From SAR202 cluster bacterium (GTDB taxonomy: Bacteria; Chloroflexota; Dehalococcoidia; UBA3495), in NCBI GenBank assembly GCA_009392775.1, contig VFFT01000119.1:1-49618 (forward strand): a stretch of DNA of 49,618 nt, given 5' to 3'. A program made the position numbers and the translations under genes. Under the pieces are notes generated by a model. It made no database searches, was not told the DNA's origin, and worked only from the letters and a program-made list of their open reading frames with translations. This document shows positions 40,494-47,193 of this stretch, piece by piece; position 1 is the first letter of the stretch; every line of letters begins with the position of its first letter.

Positions 40494-40542
40494 ATAAAAA
40501 ACCACCGACCTCATTGCTAGTAGTACTAGGGAGTATCGGTGG
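40494..40542 (-). terminator. Terminator with extended hairpin
   Basis: CCACCGA / TCGGTGG stem enclosing an inner CTAGTA/TACTAG stem; minus-strand T-run follows. Confidence 0.78.
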
Positions 40543-40640
40543 GGTCAAAGTCTATAGTAATAGACCTAAAGTATGTTTTTCTTGTTTTAATTTCCCCTTT
40601 CGGGCTTACGGTTTCACATTATTTCTCCTTATTATCCTTT

Positions 40641-40898
40641 TTAAAGTCTCCTAAACGGATCGTAATCTTTAAATCCTGCATATCCTGCAATCGGATTTAT
40701 TCCTTCTGAGCGGTTATCCCAGTATTCGTTTAATACGTCTTTGGGAGATACGCCTTTCTCAACTAGTAGATCTGATAGCTCCTGTACGGATTCCTTAGTT
40801 ATTTCGAAATCAATTTCTAAGTAACCGTGTCGCCCAGACCATTCTGCTAATGCTAGAACTTCCGTTCCGTTTAGCCACTTAGTGTCGAATTTATCCAT
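40641..40898 (-). CDS. Hypothetical protein, 85 aa
   Basis: Start set at ATG 40898, which overlaps the stop of the upstream 31-codon gene and has GGAGG upstream. Mixed helix and strand, Trp/Glu-rich. About 100 nt of non-coding sequence separates its stop from the terminator. Not recognised. Confidence 0.62.
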   Translation of the reverse strand: MDKFDTKWLNGTEVLALAEWSGRHGYLEIDFEITKESVQELSDLLVEKGVSPKDVLNEYWDNRSEGINPIAGYAGFKDYDPFRRL

Positions 40899-40986
40899 AG
40901 TATCCGCCTCCAAGTGTTATCCACATATTTTGTTCTTGTCCCAATTGGTTCAGAAACTTTCTAAACGCTTTCGTTATGCACTTCAT
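40891..40986 (-). CDS. Mini-protein, 31 aa
   Basis: Found by direct reading: ATG 40986 with AAGGAG 9 nt upstream, TAA 40891. Basic start (MKCITKAFRKFLNQ) and Gly-rich end. Its stop overlaps the next start (ATGGATAA), so it may act as a coupling leader or a real micro-protein. Confidence 0.55.
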   Translation of the reverse strand: MKCITKAFRKFLNQLGQEQNMWITLGGGYYG

Positions 40987-41014
40987 ATCTGTTATCTCCT
41001 TATTTGATATAACT

Positions 41015-41044
41015 ATCTTACCATATTAAATATACGTTTGTCAA
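41015..41044 (-). promoter_or_regulatory. Phage promoter, TTGACAAACGTA class
   Basis: Minus-strand TTGACAAACGTA, spacer 18, TGG TAAGAT. Confidence 0.75.
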
Positions 41045-41077
41045 CACCTATACATCCCGCAGCAGGACCGGAGGATG

Positions 41078-41089
41078 TAAGGAAAAGAT
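41078..41089 (-). repeat. 12-bp intergenic box
   Basis: Plus strand TAAGGAAAAGAT. Confidence 0.75.
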
Positions 41090-41125
41090 ACCCGGAGGTT
41101 GCGATCCTGCTAATCGCGGATACGG

Positions 41126-41148
41126 AAAAGCCCTTCGTGTGGAAGGGC
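41126..41148 (-). terminator. Probable terminator
   Basis: GCCCTTC-GTGTG-GAAGGGC hairpin; minus-strand T-run is short (four). Confidence 0.65.
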
Positions 41149-41213
41149 GTGGAAATGCTGGATATGTGTTTTAAGCTACTGCCAGCATTGCAGTGCTGTT
41201 TGTTTGGTCTGGA

Positions 41214-41414
41214 TTAGACCTGAGCGAAGGGGGTGAGGTGCTTTGGGCCTACGGTGACGTAGGTGTTCTGACACCTCTTGCAGGTCACCTTCTCCCACTC
41301 CTCTGTTGTCCTTGTCGGGGCGAGGTTCGGGTTTCCTGTGAACTGACTTCGGTTCGGGAACTTGGCTCCACAGCGAGCACTCCAGTCGTTTCCTGTATGG
41401 TGCATTACCTTCAT
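41214..41414 (-). CDS. Small zinc-binding protein, 66 aa
   Basis: CGAKFPN followed later by VTCKRCQNTY: the CGA...VTCxxC plan common in small actinobacterial and phage zinc proteins. Richer in G and C than its neighbours. Own promoter at 41444. Confidence 0.7.
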   Translation of the reverse strand: MKVMHHTGNDWSARCGAKFPNRSQFTGNPNLAPTRTTEEWEKVTCKRCQNTYVTVGPKHLTPFAQV

Positions 41415-41443
41415 TTAGTATCTCCTCTTTACTTGATAACCCT

Positions 41444-41471
41444 ATTATATACTATTGAGTACGAGCGTCAA
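41444..41471 (-). promoter_or_regulatory. Phage promoter, short-spacer variant
   Basis: Minus-strand TTGACG, spacer 16, TATAAT. Confidence 0.68.
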
Positions 41472-41482
41472 CTCAAAAAGGC

Positions 41483-41494
41483 TAAGGAAAAGAT
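41483..41494 (-). repeat. 12-bp intergenic box
   Basis: Plus strand TAAGGAAAAGAT, only 11 nt from the promoter. Confidence 0.75.
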
Positions 41495-41563
41495 ACCTCC
41501 TGCCCGAGCTTCGCTGCGGGGTCTGGGGATTTCTCCACAGATGGCGATTGGTTTTTTAGGCAA

Positions 41564-41594
41564 CAAAAAACCCTCACCACGTATGTAGTGAGGG
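41564..41594 (-). terminator. Rho-independent terminator
   Basis: CCCTCAC / GTGAGGG hairpin with six T on the minus strand. Confidence 0.87.
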
Positions 41595-41736
41595 ACAAAT
41601 AGGAGGGATCATCCGTCTTCGAGTCCTTGTTTTACGGATTTCTGACTCATACCCTTTATCCAACTCAGTGTTATTAATTAAGCTGTCGTACTATGTCACC
41701 ACCAACTCGATTCTTAGGATGGAGTCTTTTTTCTTC

Positions 41737-41904
41737 TTACTCAGGAAGTTGTTTAATATTTTTAATTTCGTGATCCTTTAATAGAAGATTGTATTCTTCT
41801 CTATAAAAATCTTTAATTAACTCTACAAAGTCTTCTTCCGTCTCGGCTTCCATACCGTGATGGTCAAAGTTTACTTCTATTTCGCACGCCCATTCTTTTA
41901 ACAT
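41737..41904 (-). CDS. Hypothetical protein, 55 aa
   Basis: Start set at ATG 41904 with GAGGTGA upstream; the longer frame begins in promoter sequence. Acidic helical protein (EDFVELIKDFYREEYNLL). Not recognised. Confidence 0.6.
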   Translation of the reverse strand: MLKEWACEIEVNFDHHGMEAETEEDFVELIKDFYREEYNLLLKDHEIKNIKQLPE

Positions 41905-41935
41905 CTTGTTCACCTCGTTTTTATTTGACAAGTCA

Positions 41936-41965
41936 ATCTTATCAAATTGGATATACCTTTGTCAA
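41936..41965 (-). promoter_or_regulatory. Phage promoter
   Basis: Minus-strand TTGACAAAGGTA, spacer 18, TGA TAAGAT. Lies directly after the previous gene's stop. Confidence 0.72.
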
Positions 41966-41968
41966 CTT

Positions 41969-42163
41969 TTACTGCACTTTCCTAAATCCGACTACTTCTT
42001 TAAGTTGATTTACTGTTTCTTGTAAATCTCGGATTGTAGCTTCGGTAGAGTTTTTGAAATGCTTATGCTGTAATGCTTTTCGCATATCTATTTCTGTTTG
42101 TAATGTTCTAATCACATTGATGACAGAAACGTTATCTTTGAAATTAAGTGTTACGGTTTTCAT
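41969..42163 (-). CDS. Hypothetical protein, 64 aa
   Basis: Start set at ATG 42163 (AAGGAG upstream). Beta start (MKTVTLNFKDNVSV) and a helical coiled-coil-like rest. Not recognised. Confidence 0.6.
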   Translation of the reverse strand: MKTVTLNFKDNVSVINVIRTLQTEIDMRKALQHKHFKNSTEATIRDLQETVNQLKEVVGFRKVQ

Positions 42164-42164
42164 A

Positions 42165-42254
42165 TTATTCTCCTTCACAGCAGTTTTGTTCTGGACATGC
42201 GTCACAATATTCGCAATGTCTGTCGTACAGTTCTAAGCAATAGTCGCAGTTCAT
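42165..42254 (-). CDS. Cys-rich micro-protein, 29 aa
   Basis: Found by direct reading: ATG 42254 directly after the upstream TAA, TAA 42165 one base before the next start. Sequence MNCDYCLELYDRHCEYC then DACPEQNCCEGE has seven Cys in 29 residues, compatible with one or two zinc ions. Confidence 0.55.
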   Translation of the reverse strand: MNCDYCLELYDRHCEYCDACPEQNCCEGE

Positions 42255-42404
42255 TTAGTTCACCTCTAGTAGTTTTGATTTATCATCCATGATATCTAGC
42301 AAATCGCTATCGCTCAGCATATCGAAATACTCTTGAGCTTTGTACTCACCAAGTTCCTCAATGCACTCTTCCCAGTAGTTCTCTATAAAAGTATCGAATT
42401 CCAT
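42255..42404 (-). CDS. Hypothetical protein, 49 aa
   Basis: Found by direct reading: ATG 42404 with AGAGAGG upstream, TAA 42255. Very acidic helical peptide (ENYWEECIEELGEYKAQEYF). First of a three-gene unit. Not recognised. Confidence 0.58.
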   Translation of the reverse strand: MEFDTFIENYWEECIEELGEYKAQEYFDMLSDSDLLDIMDDKSKLLEVN

Positions 42405-42434
42405 TTCTTGTGCCTCTCTTTATTTGATAAGTCT

Positions 42435-42464
42435 ATTCTATCATACTATATTTACGTTTGTCAA
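42435..42464 (-). promoter_or_regulatory. Phage promoter, TTGACAAACGTA class
   Basis: Minus-strand TTGACAAACGTA, spacer 18, TGA TAGAAT. Confidence 0.8.
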
Positions 42465-42496
42465 CATTGTGTTATGGCGACGGGAGCTACTGGGGG

Positions 42497-42508
42497 TAAG
42501 GAAAAGAT
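42497..42508 (-). repeat. 12-bp intergenic box
   Basis: Plus strand TAAGGAAAAGAT. Confidence 0.75.
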
Positions 42509-42544
42509 TACCGGGGGACCGCGAAACGCTGCGGGTTTACGGGA

Positions 42545-42581
42545 CAAAAAAATGAGGCTCCACCATTTCTAGTAGAGCCTC
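42545..42581 (-). terminator. Rho-independent terminator
   Basis: GAGGCTC / GAGCCTC hairpin and seven T on the minus strand. Confidence 0.87.
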
Positions 42582-42910
42582 TATCACACCCGCTGAAACA
42601 TCACTGACTAAGTTCACGGGATTGTCGGGTTTAAGGATGTACACTACATTGCAATCTTATGGCGAAACATCACAAGATCACTCTAATGACATTCAATGAA
42701 AGCAAGTTACTGCTAACGTATAACGTACCAAACAATATCAGTATCAGACTGCCACGACTATGAAAAGAATCTCATGTACTTAACGAGCTTACGCCTATCC
42801 CGAGTCAGTTCTATACCCTTGTGACTGAAATGATTATACCTTAAACAATTTCTTGTATTTCGGAATTGGATATCTGGCATATTGCTAATACACCAGATAC
42901 CCTGTCGGGA

Positions 42911-43402
42911 TTAGGCTGTCAGGTTTCCTGCAGGATTCATGTTTTTCGCCTCAACACATGTGTGACGATAGTTCCTCACGTAGAACTTTTCGAAATCGTG
43001 CCAGTGTTGACCATTCCATTCACCCTCAACAATTGGTGTAGTATCGCCATCTACGCCTTTACTCAAGATATCCCTAAATTGTTCGATAGTTATTTTCCTA
43101 CTTAAAACTTGATTATTTCCTTTAGTCCAAACACTTTTTCGATCTCTCATGATTTCCCAAACTTTCTTAGCAGCGTTTCTGTCTGCTTGTTTTCTGTCTG
43201 CTAGTTCTTGCTGTGCGTTTACAGTTTCAATGCTAACCACATCAAAGGTTTTGCCGATAAAACCTAATTCCTGCATGGCAAACTGGTATGCCTCAACTCT
43301 ACCTTTCAGCACTGCTGGTACATCCCTACCAGACGCTCGAATAGCGCTGAGATCATATTGCATCCTCTCGTTTATTTTCCTTGCGATTGTTTCGTTACTC
43401 AT
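42911..43402 (-). CDS. Hypothetical protein, 163 aa
   Basis: GGAAGGTAC ribosome site. Helical, charged protein; a basic middle (KQADRNAAKKVWEIMRDRKS) and a C-terminal HWHDFEKFYVRNYRHTC that could bind metal or nucleic acid. Not recognised. Confidence 0.65.
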   Translation of the reverse strand: MSNETIARKINERMQYDLSAIRASGRDVPAVLKGRVEAYQFAMQELGFIGKTFDVVSIETVNAQQELADRKQADRNAAKKVWEIMRDRKSVWTKGNNQVLSRKITIEQFRDILSKGVDGDTTPIVEGEWNGQHWHDFEKFYVRNYRHTCVEAKNMNPAGNLTA

Positions 43403-43435
43403 ATTTTCTAGTACCTTCCTTTATTTGGTAAGTCC

Positions 43436-43465
43436 ATTTTAGCACATTGAATTTTGGATTGTCAA
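43436..43465 (-). promoter_or_regulatory. Phage promoter
   Basis: Minus-strand TTGACA, spacer 18, TGC TAAAAT. Serves the 163-aa gene. Confidence 0.75.
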
Positions 43466-43518
43466 CGTTATATCTACCCTATTTTCCGCTCATTTGTTCT
43501 ATTTGTATTGAATTACCT

Positions 43519-43530
43519 TAAGGGAAAGCT
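43519..43530. repeat. 12-bp intergenic box, GCT variant
   Basis: TAAGGGAAAGCT followed by GA; located between divergent genes, 53 nt from the minus-strand promoter. Identical through 14 bp to the copy at 44845. Confidence 0.7.
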
Positions 43531-43583
43531 GAGCTAGGGACCGGATAGGCTGCTCGCGAGGTGGTGGTGTTTGAGATATCCTA

Positions 43584-43868
43584 ATGTGGATGGAAAATGA
43601 GATAGGCGTGCTTATAGCTAAATTAGACGGTCTAACGTGGGGTTTTCGTATTGAAAAACTATCTGAGCGTGGCTGTGCGCCCGTTTGGGAGGTTTTTTAT
43701 ATCTCTCCGATAGATAAGGTATGGAGGAGGGAGAAAAACGATAGTCTGATTACCGCTCTAGAGGATTCTGTTCTTTTAATCGAAAGACAGCGTGATGGGA
43801 TTGTGACCGCATTCGATACACAATCCCTCGACGAAAATTTGATGATTGAAACAAGTCACAGCATCTAA
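43584..43868 (+). CDS. Plus-strand hypothetical protein, 94 aa
   Basis: A rare plus-strand gene in a minus-strand region. Residues 1-70 look like a genuine globular domain (LDGLTWGFRIEKLSERGC then APVWEVFYISPIDKVW). The last 93 nt overlap an antisense 54-codon gene. The ribosome site is weak (GAGGTGG about 20 nt upstream). Not recognised. Confidence 0.5.
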   Translation: MWMENEIGVLIAKLDGLTWGFRIEKLSERGCAPVWEVFYISPIDKVWRREKNDSLITALEDSVLLIERQRDGIVTAFDTQSLDENLMIETSHSI

Positions 43869-43940
43869 TGCGTTTTGTGTAGGTTTATCTACAATGACAG
43901 CTTCACCATCTAATAAATCTCTAAGATCATCCCAAGACAT
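43776..43940 (-). CDS. Hypothetical protein, 54 aa
   Basis: Found by direct reading: ATG 43940 with AAGGA upstream, 4 nt after the stop of the previous gene; TAA 43776. Starts MSWDDLRDLLDGEAVIVDKP and contains CIECGHNP with an earlier Cys, a possible metal site. Its end is antisense to the plus-strand gene at 43584. Confidence 0.58.
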   Translation of the reverse strand: MSWDDLRDLLDGEAVIVDKPTQNALDAVTCFNHQIFVEGLCIECGHNPITLSFD

Positions 43941-43944
43941 TTCC

Positions 43945-44169
43945 TTATCCAATTCGGAAACTACTCGTGCGATTGATTACACCAATCCAGTGATTGATCT
44001 TATTGCCGAGGATTCTTTGTTCCTCGTCGTATTCTGCTAGCTTATCCTTGCAATATCGCAAATACTCTACGCTAGTCATTTCTGTTTTCTCCTTTTGTAT
44101 GTCCCATACAACTCCACCAGATAAATGTATTTCTCTTGTTGCTTGTTCCTTCTCGTTGTGATCAGTCAT
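43945..44169 (-). CDS. Hypothetical protein, 74 aa
   Basis: AAGGAGATAT ribosome site. Helical, charged (SVEYLRYCKDKLAEYDEEQR). Not recognised. Confidence 0.6.
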   Translation of the reverse strand: MTDHNEKEQATREIHLSGGVVWDIQKEKTEMTSVEYLRYCKDKLAEYDEEQRILGNKINHWIGVINRTSSFRIG

Positions 44170-44215
44170 TTTATATCTCCTTTTTTATTACTGATTTATT
44201 TTTTTCTAATTGGGA

Positions 44216-44266
44216 AGCATGGTGGGAAGGAGTCAAATTGAGAGATAGGAAACCACCCACCATGCT
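44216..44266 (-). repeat. Perfect 11-bp inverted repeat
   Basis: AGCATGGTGGG at 44216-44226 and CCCACCATGCT at 44256-44266, with a 29-nt purine-rich (plus) loop. It lies between two co-oriented minus-strand genes, just after the stop of 44275-44463. No T-run, so an attenuating or processing hairpin is as likely as a terminator. Confidence 0.7.
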
Positions 44267-44274
44267 AGGTACGA

Positions 44275-44463
44275 TTATATTGGGTCTAATTGATCGTTGA
44301 AATATTCAGGCATTGCCGACATGGCGTTTAAAGCTTTATAGTCGTCTGCTTCCTGTTCAACCAAAAAGTATCCTTTCAAGTTTTCAATTTCTACTACTTT
44401 GGATATTTCGATCTCCTTGATAGTGCCGTCATCATTGTAGACTGTCATTATTATTGCATCCAT
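44275..44463 (-). CDS. Hypothetical protein, 62 aa
   Basis: AAGGAG ribosome site. Short beta-rich acidic protein. First gene after the promoter at 44498. Not recognised. Confidence 0.6.
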   Translation of the reverse strand: MDAIIMTVYNDDGTIKEIEISKVVEIENLKGYFLVEQEADDYKALNAMSAMPEYFNDQLDPI

Positions 44464-44497
44464 ATTTTTTTATCTCGTCTCCTTATTTGTTAATCCC

Positions 44498-44528
44498 ATT
44501 ATAGCACACGCTCTTAATAGTCTGTCAA
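44498..44528 (-). promoter_or_regulatory. Phage promoter
   Basis: Minus-strand TTGACA, spacer 19, TGC TATAAT. Confidence 0.82.
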
Positions 44529-44542
44529 TACCCTCGTAGGGA

Positions 44543-44761
44543 TTACTGAATCCCGTAGGATTTAGCTTGTTTGGTCATTGCTTGTTGCAAACCAGCATCT
44601 GCTTTGATTCCACCCATCCAACCGCTGATATCCATCTCGGATACCCTATATGCAAAGAATGGCTCAGACGCTGTCATTGACGCTATTGCTGAAGTAGCTA
44701 TGTCAAAGATGCCGTATAGTTCCTCGATTCCTTCTATGTTCTCGTCGTAGTAGTTTTCCAT
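44543..44761 (-). CDS. Hypothetical protein, 72 aa
   Basis: GGGGAGATAC ribosome site. Acidic N-terminus and a helical middle (IFDIATSAIASMTAS). Not recognised. Confidence 0.6.
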   Translation of the reverse strand: MENYYDENIEGIEELYGIFDIATSAIASMTASEPFFAYRVSEMDISGWMGGIKADAGLQQAMTKQAKSYGIQ

Positions 44762-44795
44762 TTTTGTATCTCCCCTTGTTTGTTGTTGAGTCCAT

Positions 44796-44823
44796 TTTAT
44801 AGTACGGGATATAGGATCGTCAA
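44796..44823 (-). promoter_or_regulatory. Phage promoter, short-spacer variant
   Basis: Minus-strand TTGACG, spacer 16, TATAAA. Confidence 0.6.
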
Positions 44824-44844
44824 CGTTATATAGGATCAGGACCT

Positions 44845-44856
44845 TAAGGGAAAGCT
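44845..44856. repeat. 12-bp intergenic box, GCT variant
   Basis: TAAGGGAAAGCT followed by GA, between divergent genes. A GC-rich near-perfect hairpin (CCCTGCTGCCGC with GCGGCTGCGGGG, 44861-44887) follows on the plus side. Confidence 0.7.
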
Positions 44857-44904
44857 GACCCTGCTGCCGCGTGGCGGCTGCGGGGATGTTTTTGTTACGA
44901 TAGG

Positions 44905-45372
44905 TTGATGACTAGGAAACATCACTACATATTGACTGATTACCCTGATGGCTGGACGTTGGGACGCTGTAAATGGTGTAAACGTATAGAGCCTTTTCGC
45001 CAATACCCTCTTCACAATTCTTATAATCAGGTTATTGAAGCTACATTAGCTGAGAAAAGAAAATTCTTATCTTCAATCGGAATTACTATTCATTCTTCTA
45101 GATGGCACGATTCTGAAAAACTAGAACTAATTAATTCAGTAAAAAGAATTGGAATTAATCAAACTGCGAAAAAGTTTGGTCTTTCGCCTTCTACTGTCGG
45201 GAAATGGTCAAAAGGTTTGTCGCCTAATAAATCATATTCCGATAAATACTCGAAAGAATTTAAATTGAGATGTGTTGATGAATACGAAAGAAAACAGAAT
45301 TTCTATGGCGTGGCTAAAGAAATGGGAATTCCTAGATCTACGTTACAGCGTTGGGTGAAGGTCGGAATTTAA
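44905..45372 (+). CDS. Double helix-turn-helix protein, 155 aa
   Basis: Plus-strand gene between divergent/convergent minus genes. N-terminal CKWCKR suggests a partial zinc site. Two transposase/Psq-style HTH units follow: NQTAKKFGLSPSTVGKWSKG near 93 and NFYGVAKEMGIPRSTLQRWV near 132. No catalytic domain, so more likely a DNA-binding regulator than a transposase. Its TAA overlaps the TAA of the opposing gene. Confidence 0.7.
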   Translation: MMTRKHHYILTDYPDGWTLGRCKWCKRIEPFRQYPLHNSYNQVIEATLAEKRKFLSSIGITIHSSRWHDSEKLELINSVKRIGINQTAKKFGLSPSTVGKWSKGLSPNKSYSDKYSKEFKLRCVDEYERKQNFYGVAKEMGIPRSTLQRWVKVGI

Positions 45373-45695
45373 CTTGCGGCATCTTCAATGACTATTCTGT
45401 CATTTCCTGTTAAATTCTTGTTTTGTTGAGTTGCTGATTTAAGTTTATTTAAATCAGTGTTGGTTTCTGTTAATTCTCTTACAGTAGTTGATTCGTCTCG
45501 AATTACTCTAGTGTCTTTTCTAATTACAATCGTCTCTTCTTTTAGAATAATTGTTTCTTCTAACAGTCTTTCAGATACTTTAAATATTCTTACACTAATG
45601 TCGTAAATCATTTTGGTAAACCACAATAACCACAAATTAATTCCGACGAGAATTACGCTCGACAGTATGATTAATATTATGACTATTGTGTTCAT
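45369..45695 (-). CDS. Membrane-anchored coiled-coil protein, 108 aa
   Basis: One N-terminal transmembrane helix (about 3-28, VIILIILSSVILVGINLWLL) then a long helix with regular Glu/Arg/Ile spacing (ERLLEETIILKEETIVIRKD). A TATACT lies just upstream of the start, so the transcript may be nearly leaderless. Possible spanin or holin-like accessory, unproven. Confidence 0.6.
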   Translation of the reverse strand: MNTIVIILIILSSVILVGINLWLLWFTKMIYDISVRIFKVSERLLEETIILKEETIVIRKDTRVIRDESTTVRELTETNTDLNKLKSATQQNKNLTGNDRIVIEDAAS

Positions 45696-45715
45696 ACTCT
45701 TAGTATAGCGTAATC

Positions 45716-45940
45716 CTACAATCCACGGCTGGCCCAGTAATTGATTCGGATTTTTCGCAATGCTCTAGTAATGTTAGGCGCATAGCCATTTCCATTTCTG
45801 TTCGGAAACTTGATAATAAATCCTAGTTCTTTGTTTCCTTCTAATGTTCCTGCTAGATGGTTTCCGATGTAAACCTTATTTCCTTGTATCCGCTCATATC
45901 TTAGAGCGGATATTGCATTTGTTGGTACTGATATTTCCAT
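45716..45940 (-). CDS. Hypothetical protein, 74 aa
   Basis: Beta-rich basic protein (VYIGNHLAGTLEGN, GFIIKFPNRNG) ending in a basic helix. 1 nt after the upstream stop. Not recognised. Confidence 0.6.
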   Translation of the reverse strand: MEISVPTNAISALRYERIQGNKVYIGNHLAGTLEGNKELGFIIKFPNRNGNGYAPNITRALRKIRINYWASRGL

Positions 45941-45941
45941 T

Positions 45942-46268
45942 CTATGACCTACCCATTTCCCTAAGCTGGTTTGTGTAGGCTGCTTGTTCAGTCTGATCCA
46001 TTGACCACAATGGTGTATATCGCTGTACCAATGGTGTCGCTGTAGTGATGTCGTAGTCTTGGTTGAAGATGTCTGCCAATTCTTCTAAATGAGCGTCTTC
46101 TTCAGTAACGTGAGCATTGGTACTAAACTTTAGTGTGAAATTGGAATTCAGTAGATCGATTCCGTCAATGTCGATGTCGAGAATGAATTCTTCAATCGCG
46201 CTATTCATAGCTTCGATCAATTCGCCTTCTATGCTCTCGTAGATTCCGTAGTAGTTATCGTTGTTCAT
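45942..46268 (-). CDS. Hypothetical protein, 108 aa
   Basis: AAGGAGAGAC ribosome site after an ATCAAATA leader. Strongly acidic. First gene of the unit led by the promoter at 46299. Not recognised. Confidence 0.6.
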   Translation of the reverse strand: MNNDNYYGIYESIEGELIEAMNSAIEEFILDIDIDGIDLLNSNFTLKFSTNAHVTEEDAHLEELADIFNQDYDITTATPLVQRYTPLWSMDQTEQAAYTNQLREMGRS

Positions 46269-46298
46269 TTTGTCTCTCCTTCTGTATTTGATAAGACC

Positions 46299-46327
46299 AT
46301 TATATAGAAGAAAATATAAAATGTCAA
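46299..46327 (-). promoter_or_regulatory. Phage promoter, 17-nt spacer class
   Basis: Minus-strand TTGACA, spacer 17, TATAAT. Confidence 0.82.
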
Positions 46328-46332
46328 CTCTT

Positions 46333-46554
46333 TTATAACATTCTTACTAATTCCTTGATCGCTACTTTCTCACCATCTCCGAACATCACAATCGCACACA
46401 ATCCGCAGACTGGATGCTTTTTACCATTGCGACGTCTTTGTACTCCGATCAGTCTGGTGAATTGATATTCCATTCCGCATATTTCACAATCGCTATAATC
46501 TTCGGCTGGTTTGGATACGCTATTCGGTTCAGGTTTATATAATCTGTAATCCAT
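46333..46554 (-). CDS. Zinc-finger protein, 73 aa
   Basis: CEICGMEY and CGLCAIVM, separated by a basic loop RRRNGKKHPV, form a four-Cys zinc site suited to nucleic-acid binding. Follows the 57-aa gene by 4 nt. Confidence 0.65.
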   Translation of the reverse strand: MDYRLYKPEPNSVSKPAEDYSDCEICGMEYQFTRLIGVQRRRNGKKHPVCGLCAIVMFGDGEKVAIKELVRML

Positions 46555-46558
46555 ATTT

Positions 46559-46732
46559 CTATCCTTGTTTCTTTAAAGATAGTTTTTTGAAATGTTTGAT
46601 GTTATCTAATTCGAATACATCGGTATAGTCGATTTGGTCTTGAGTAATGTGACCGTCGTATTCCATTTCGAATTCCACCACAACTGTAACCTTGGTACTT
46701 TTGTTCTTGTTTCTTTTGAATATTCCTAGCAT
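46559..46732 (-). CDS. Hypothetical protein, 57 aa
   Basis: Found by direct reading: ATG 46732 with AGGAGAG upstream, TAG 46559. Starts MLGIFKRNKNKSTKVTVVVE; basic head, beta middle, basic tail. Not recognised. Confidence 0.62.
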   Translation of the reverse strand: MLGIFKRNKNKSTKVTVVVEFEMEYDGHITQDQIDYTDVFELDNIKHFKKLSLKKQG

Positions 46733-46762
46733 TTTGTTCTCTCCTATTTATTTGATACTGTA

Positions 46763-46791
46763 ATTATATAGAAAAGAATTCTATTTGTCAA
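46763..46791 (-). promoter_or_regulatory. Phage promoter, 17-nt spacer class
   Basis: Minus-strand TTGACA, spacer 17, TATAAT. Confidence 0.82.
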
Positions 46792-46816
46792 CATCCTATT
46801 GATAATTCCCTACCAA

Positions 46817-46844
46817 CAAAAAAACCAGCCTTGTGTTGGCTGGT
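46817..46844 (-). terminator. Rho-independent terminator
   Basis: ACCAGCC / GGCTGGT hairpin with a minus-strand T-run; ends the 107-aa gene. Confidence 0.87.
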
Positions 46845-46869
46845 CTTTAAGTTTCGATGTATTTGTCGA

Positions 46870-47193
46870 TTAGGCTAGCATTATGACCTTTATGCCTTGA
46901 TAGTCTATGTAGTGTGGCAGATCTGCTAATACTGAATCCTTATCGAAATCGATTCCGAGAAGGAAGTAGCCATCTATTAAACCTTGCTGTACTTCGTCAA
47001 TGCTCATTCCATTCTCATCAGCTAGTCTAGCTACTTCCCAATAAATAGCCTGCTTCCTTGTGAAATGTGTTTTCCAATTTGAAAGATCCCATTTCATTTT
47101 CTCAGTGCCGAATACTTCTGCTGCAACTTCGGAACCTAACTTCTCCTCAATAACTGCTTCGCTCAATATGTTCTCCGCGTTGATCTCTATCAT
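46870..47193 (-). CDS. Hypothetical protein, 107 aa
   Basis: Start set at ATG 47193 because GGGAG is 8 nt upstream; ATG 47199 would leave only 2 nt. Helical protein with Trp and a C-terminal beta strand. Not recognised. Confidence 0.6.
   Translation of the reverse strand: MIEINAENILSEAVIEEKLGSEVAAEVFGTEKMKWDLSNWKTHFTRKQAIYWEVARLADENGMSIDEVQQGLIDGYFLLGIDFDKDSVLADLPHYIDYQGIKVIMLA

Larger units (their letters stand above)
41415..41736. other. Intergenic interval
   Basis: Contains from left to right the promoter 41444, the 12-bp box 41483, a terminator at 41564 and about 140 nt of 3-prime UTR of the next unit. That UTR includes an ATCCGT/ACGGAT stem at about 41611-41640. No gene seen. Confidence 0.6.
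42405..42910 (-). other. Gene-free interval with long structured 3-prime UTR or ncRNA
   Basis: Contains promoter 42435, box 42497, a terminator at 42545, and then about 330 nt without a gene between that terminator and the stop at 42911. On the minus strand this stretch starts with a strong hairpin, GGTATCTGG / CCAGATATC at about 42869-42903, and includes further short stems. It has no start codon with a good frame. Either an unusually long 3-prime UTR or a processed RNA. Confidence 0.5.

Noticed and set aside
40543..40640. Additional small gene between the 85-aa gene and the terminator
   Set aside because: AAGGAG is followed by ATG-TGA; the open frame that remains has no start codon near the ribosome site.
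44905..45372. Insertion sequence or transposase
   Set aside because: Two transposase-style HTH units but no DDE catalytic domain, no flanking inverted repeats and no target duplication seen.
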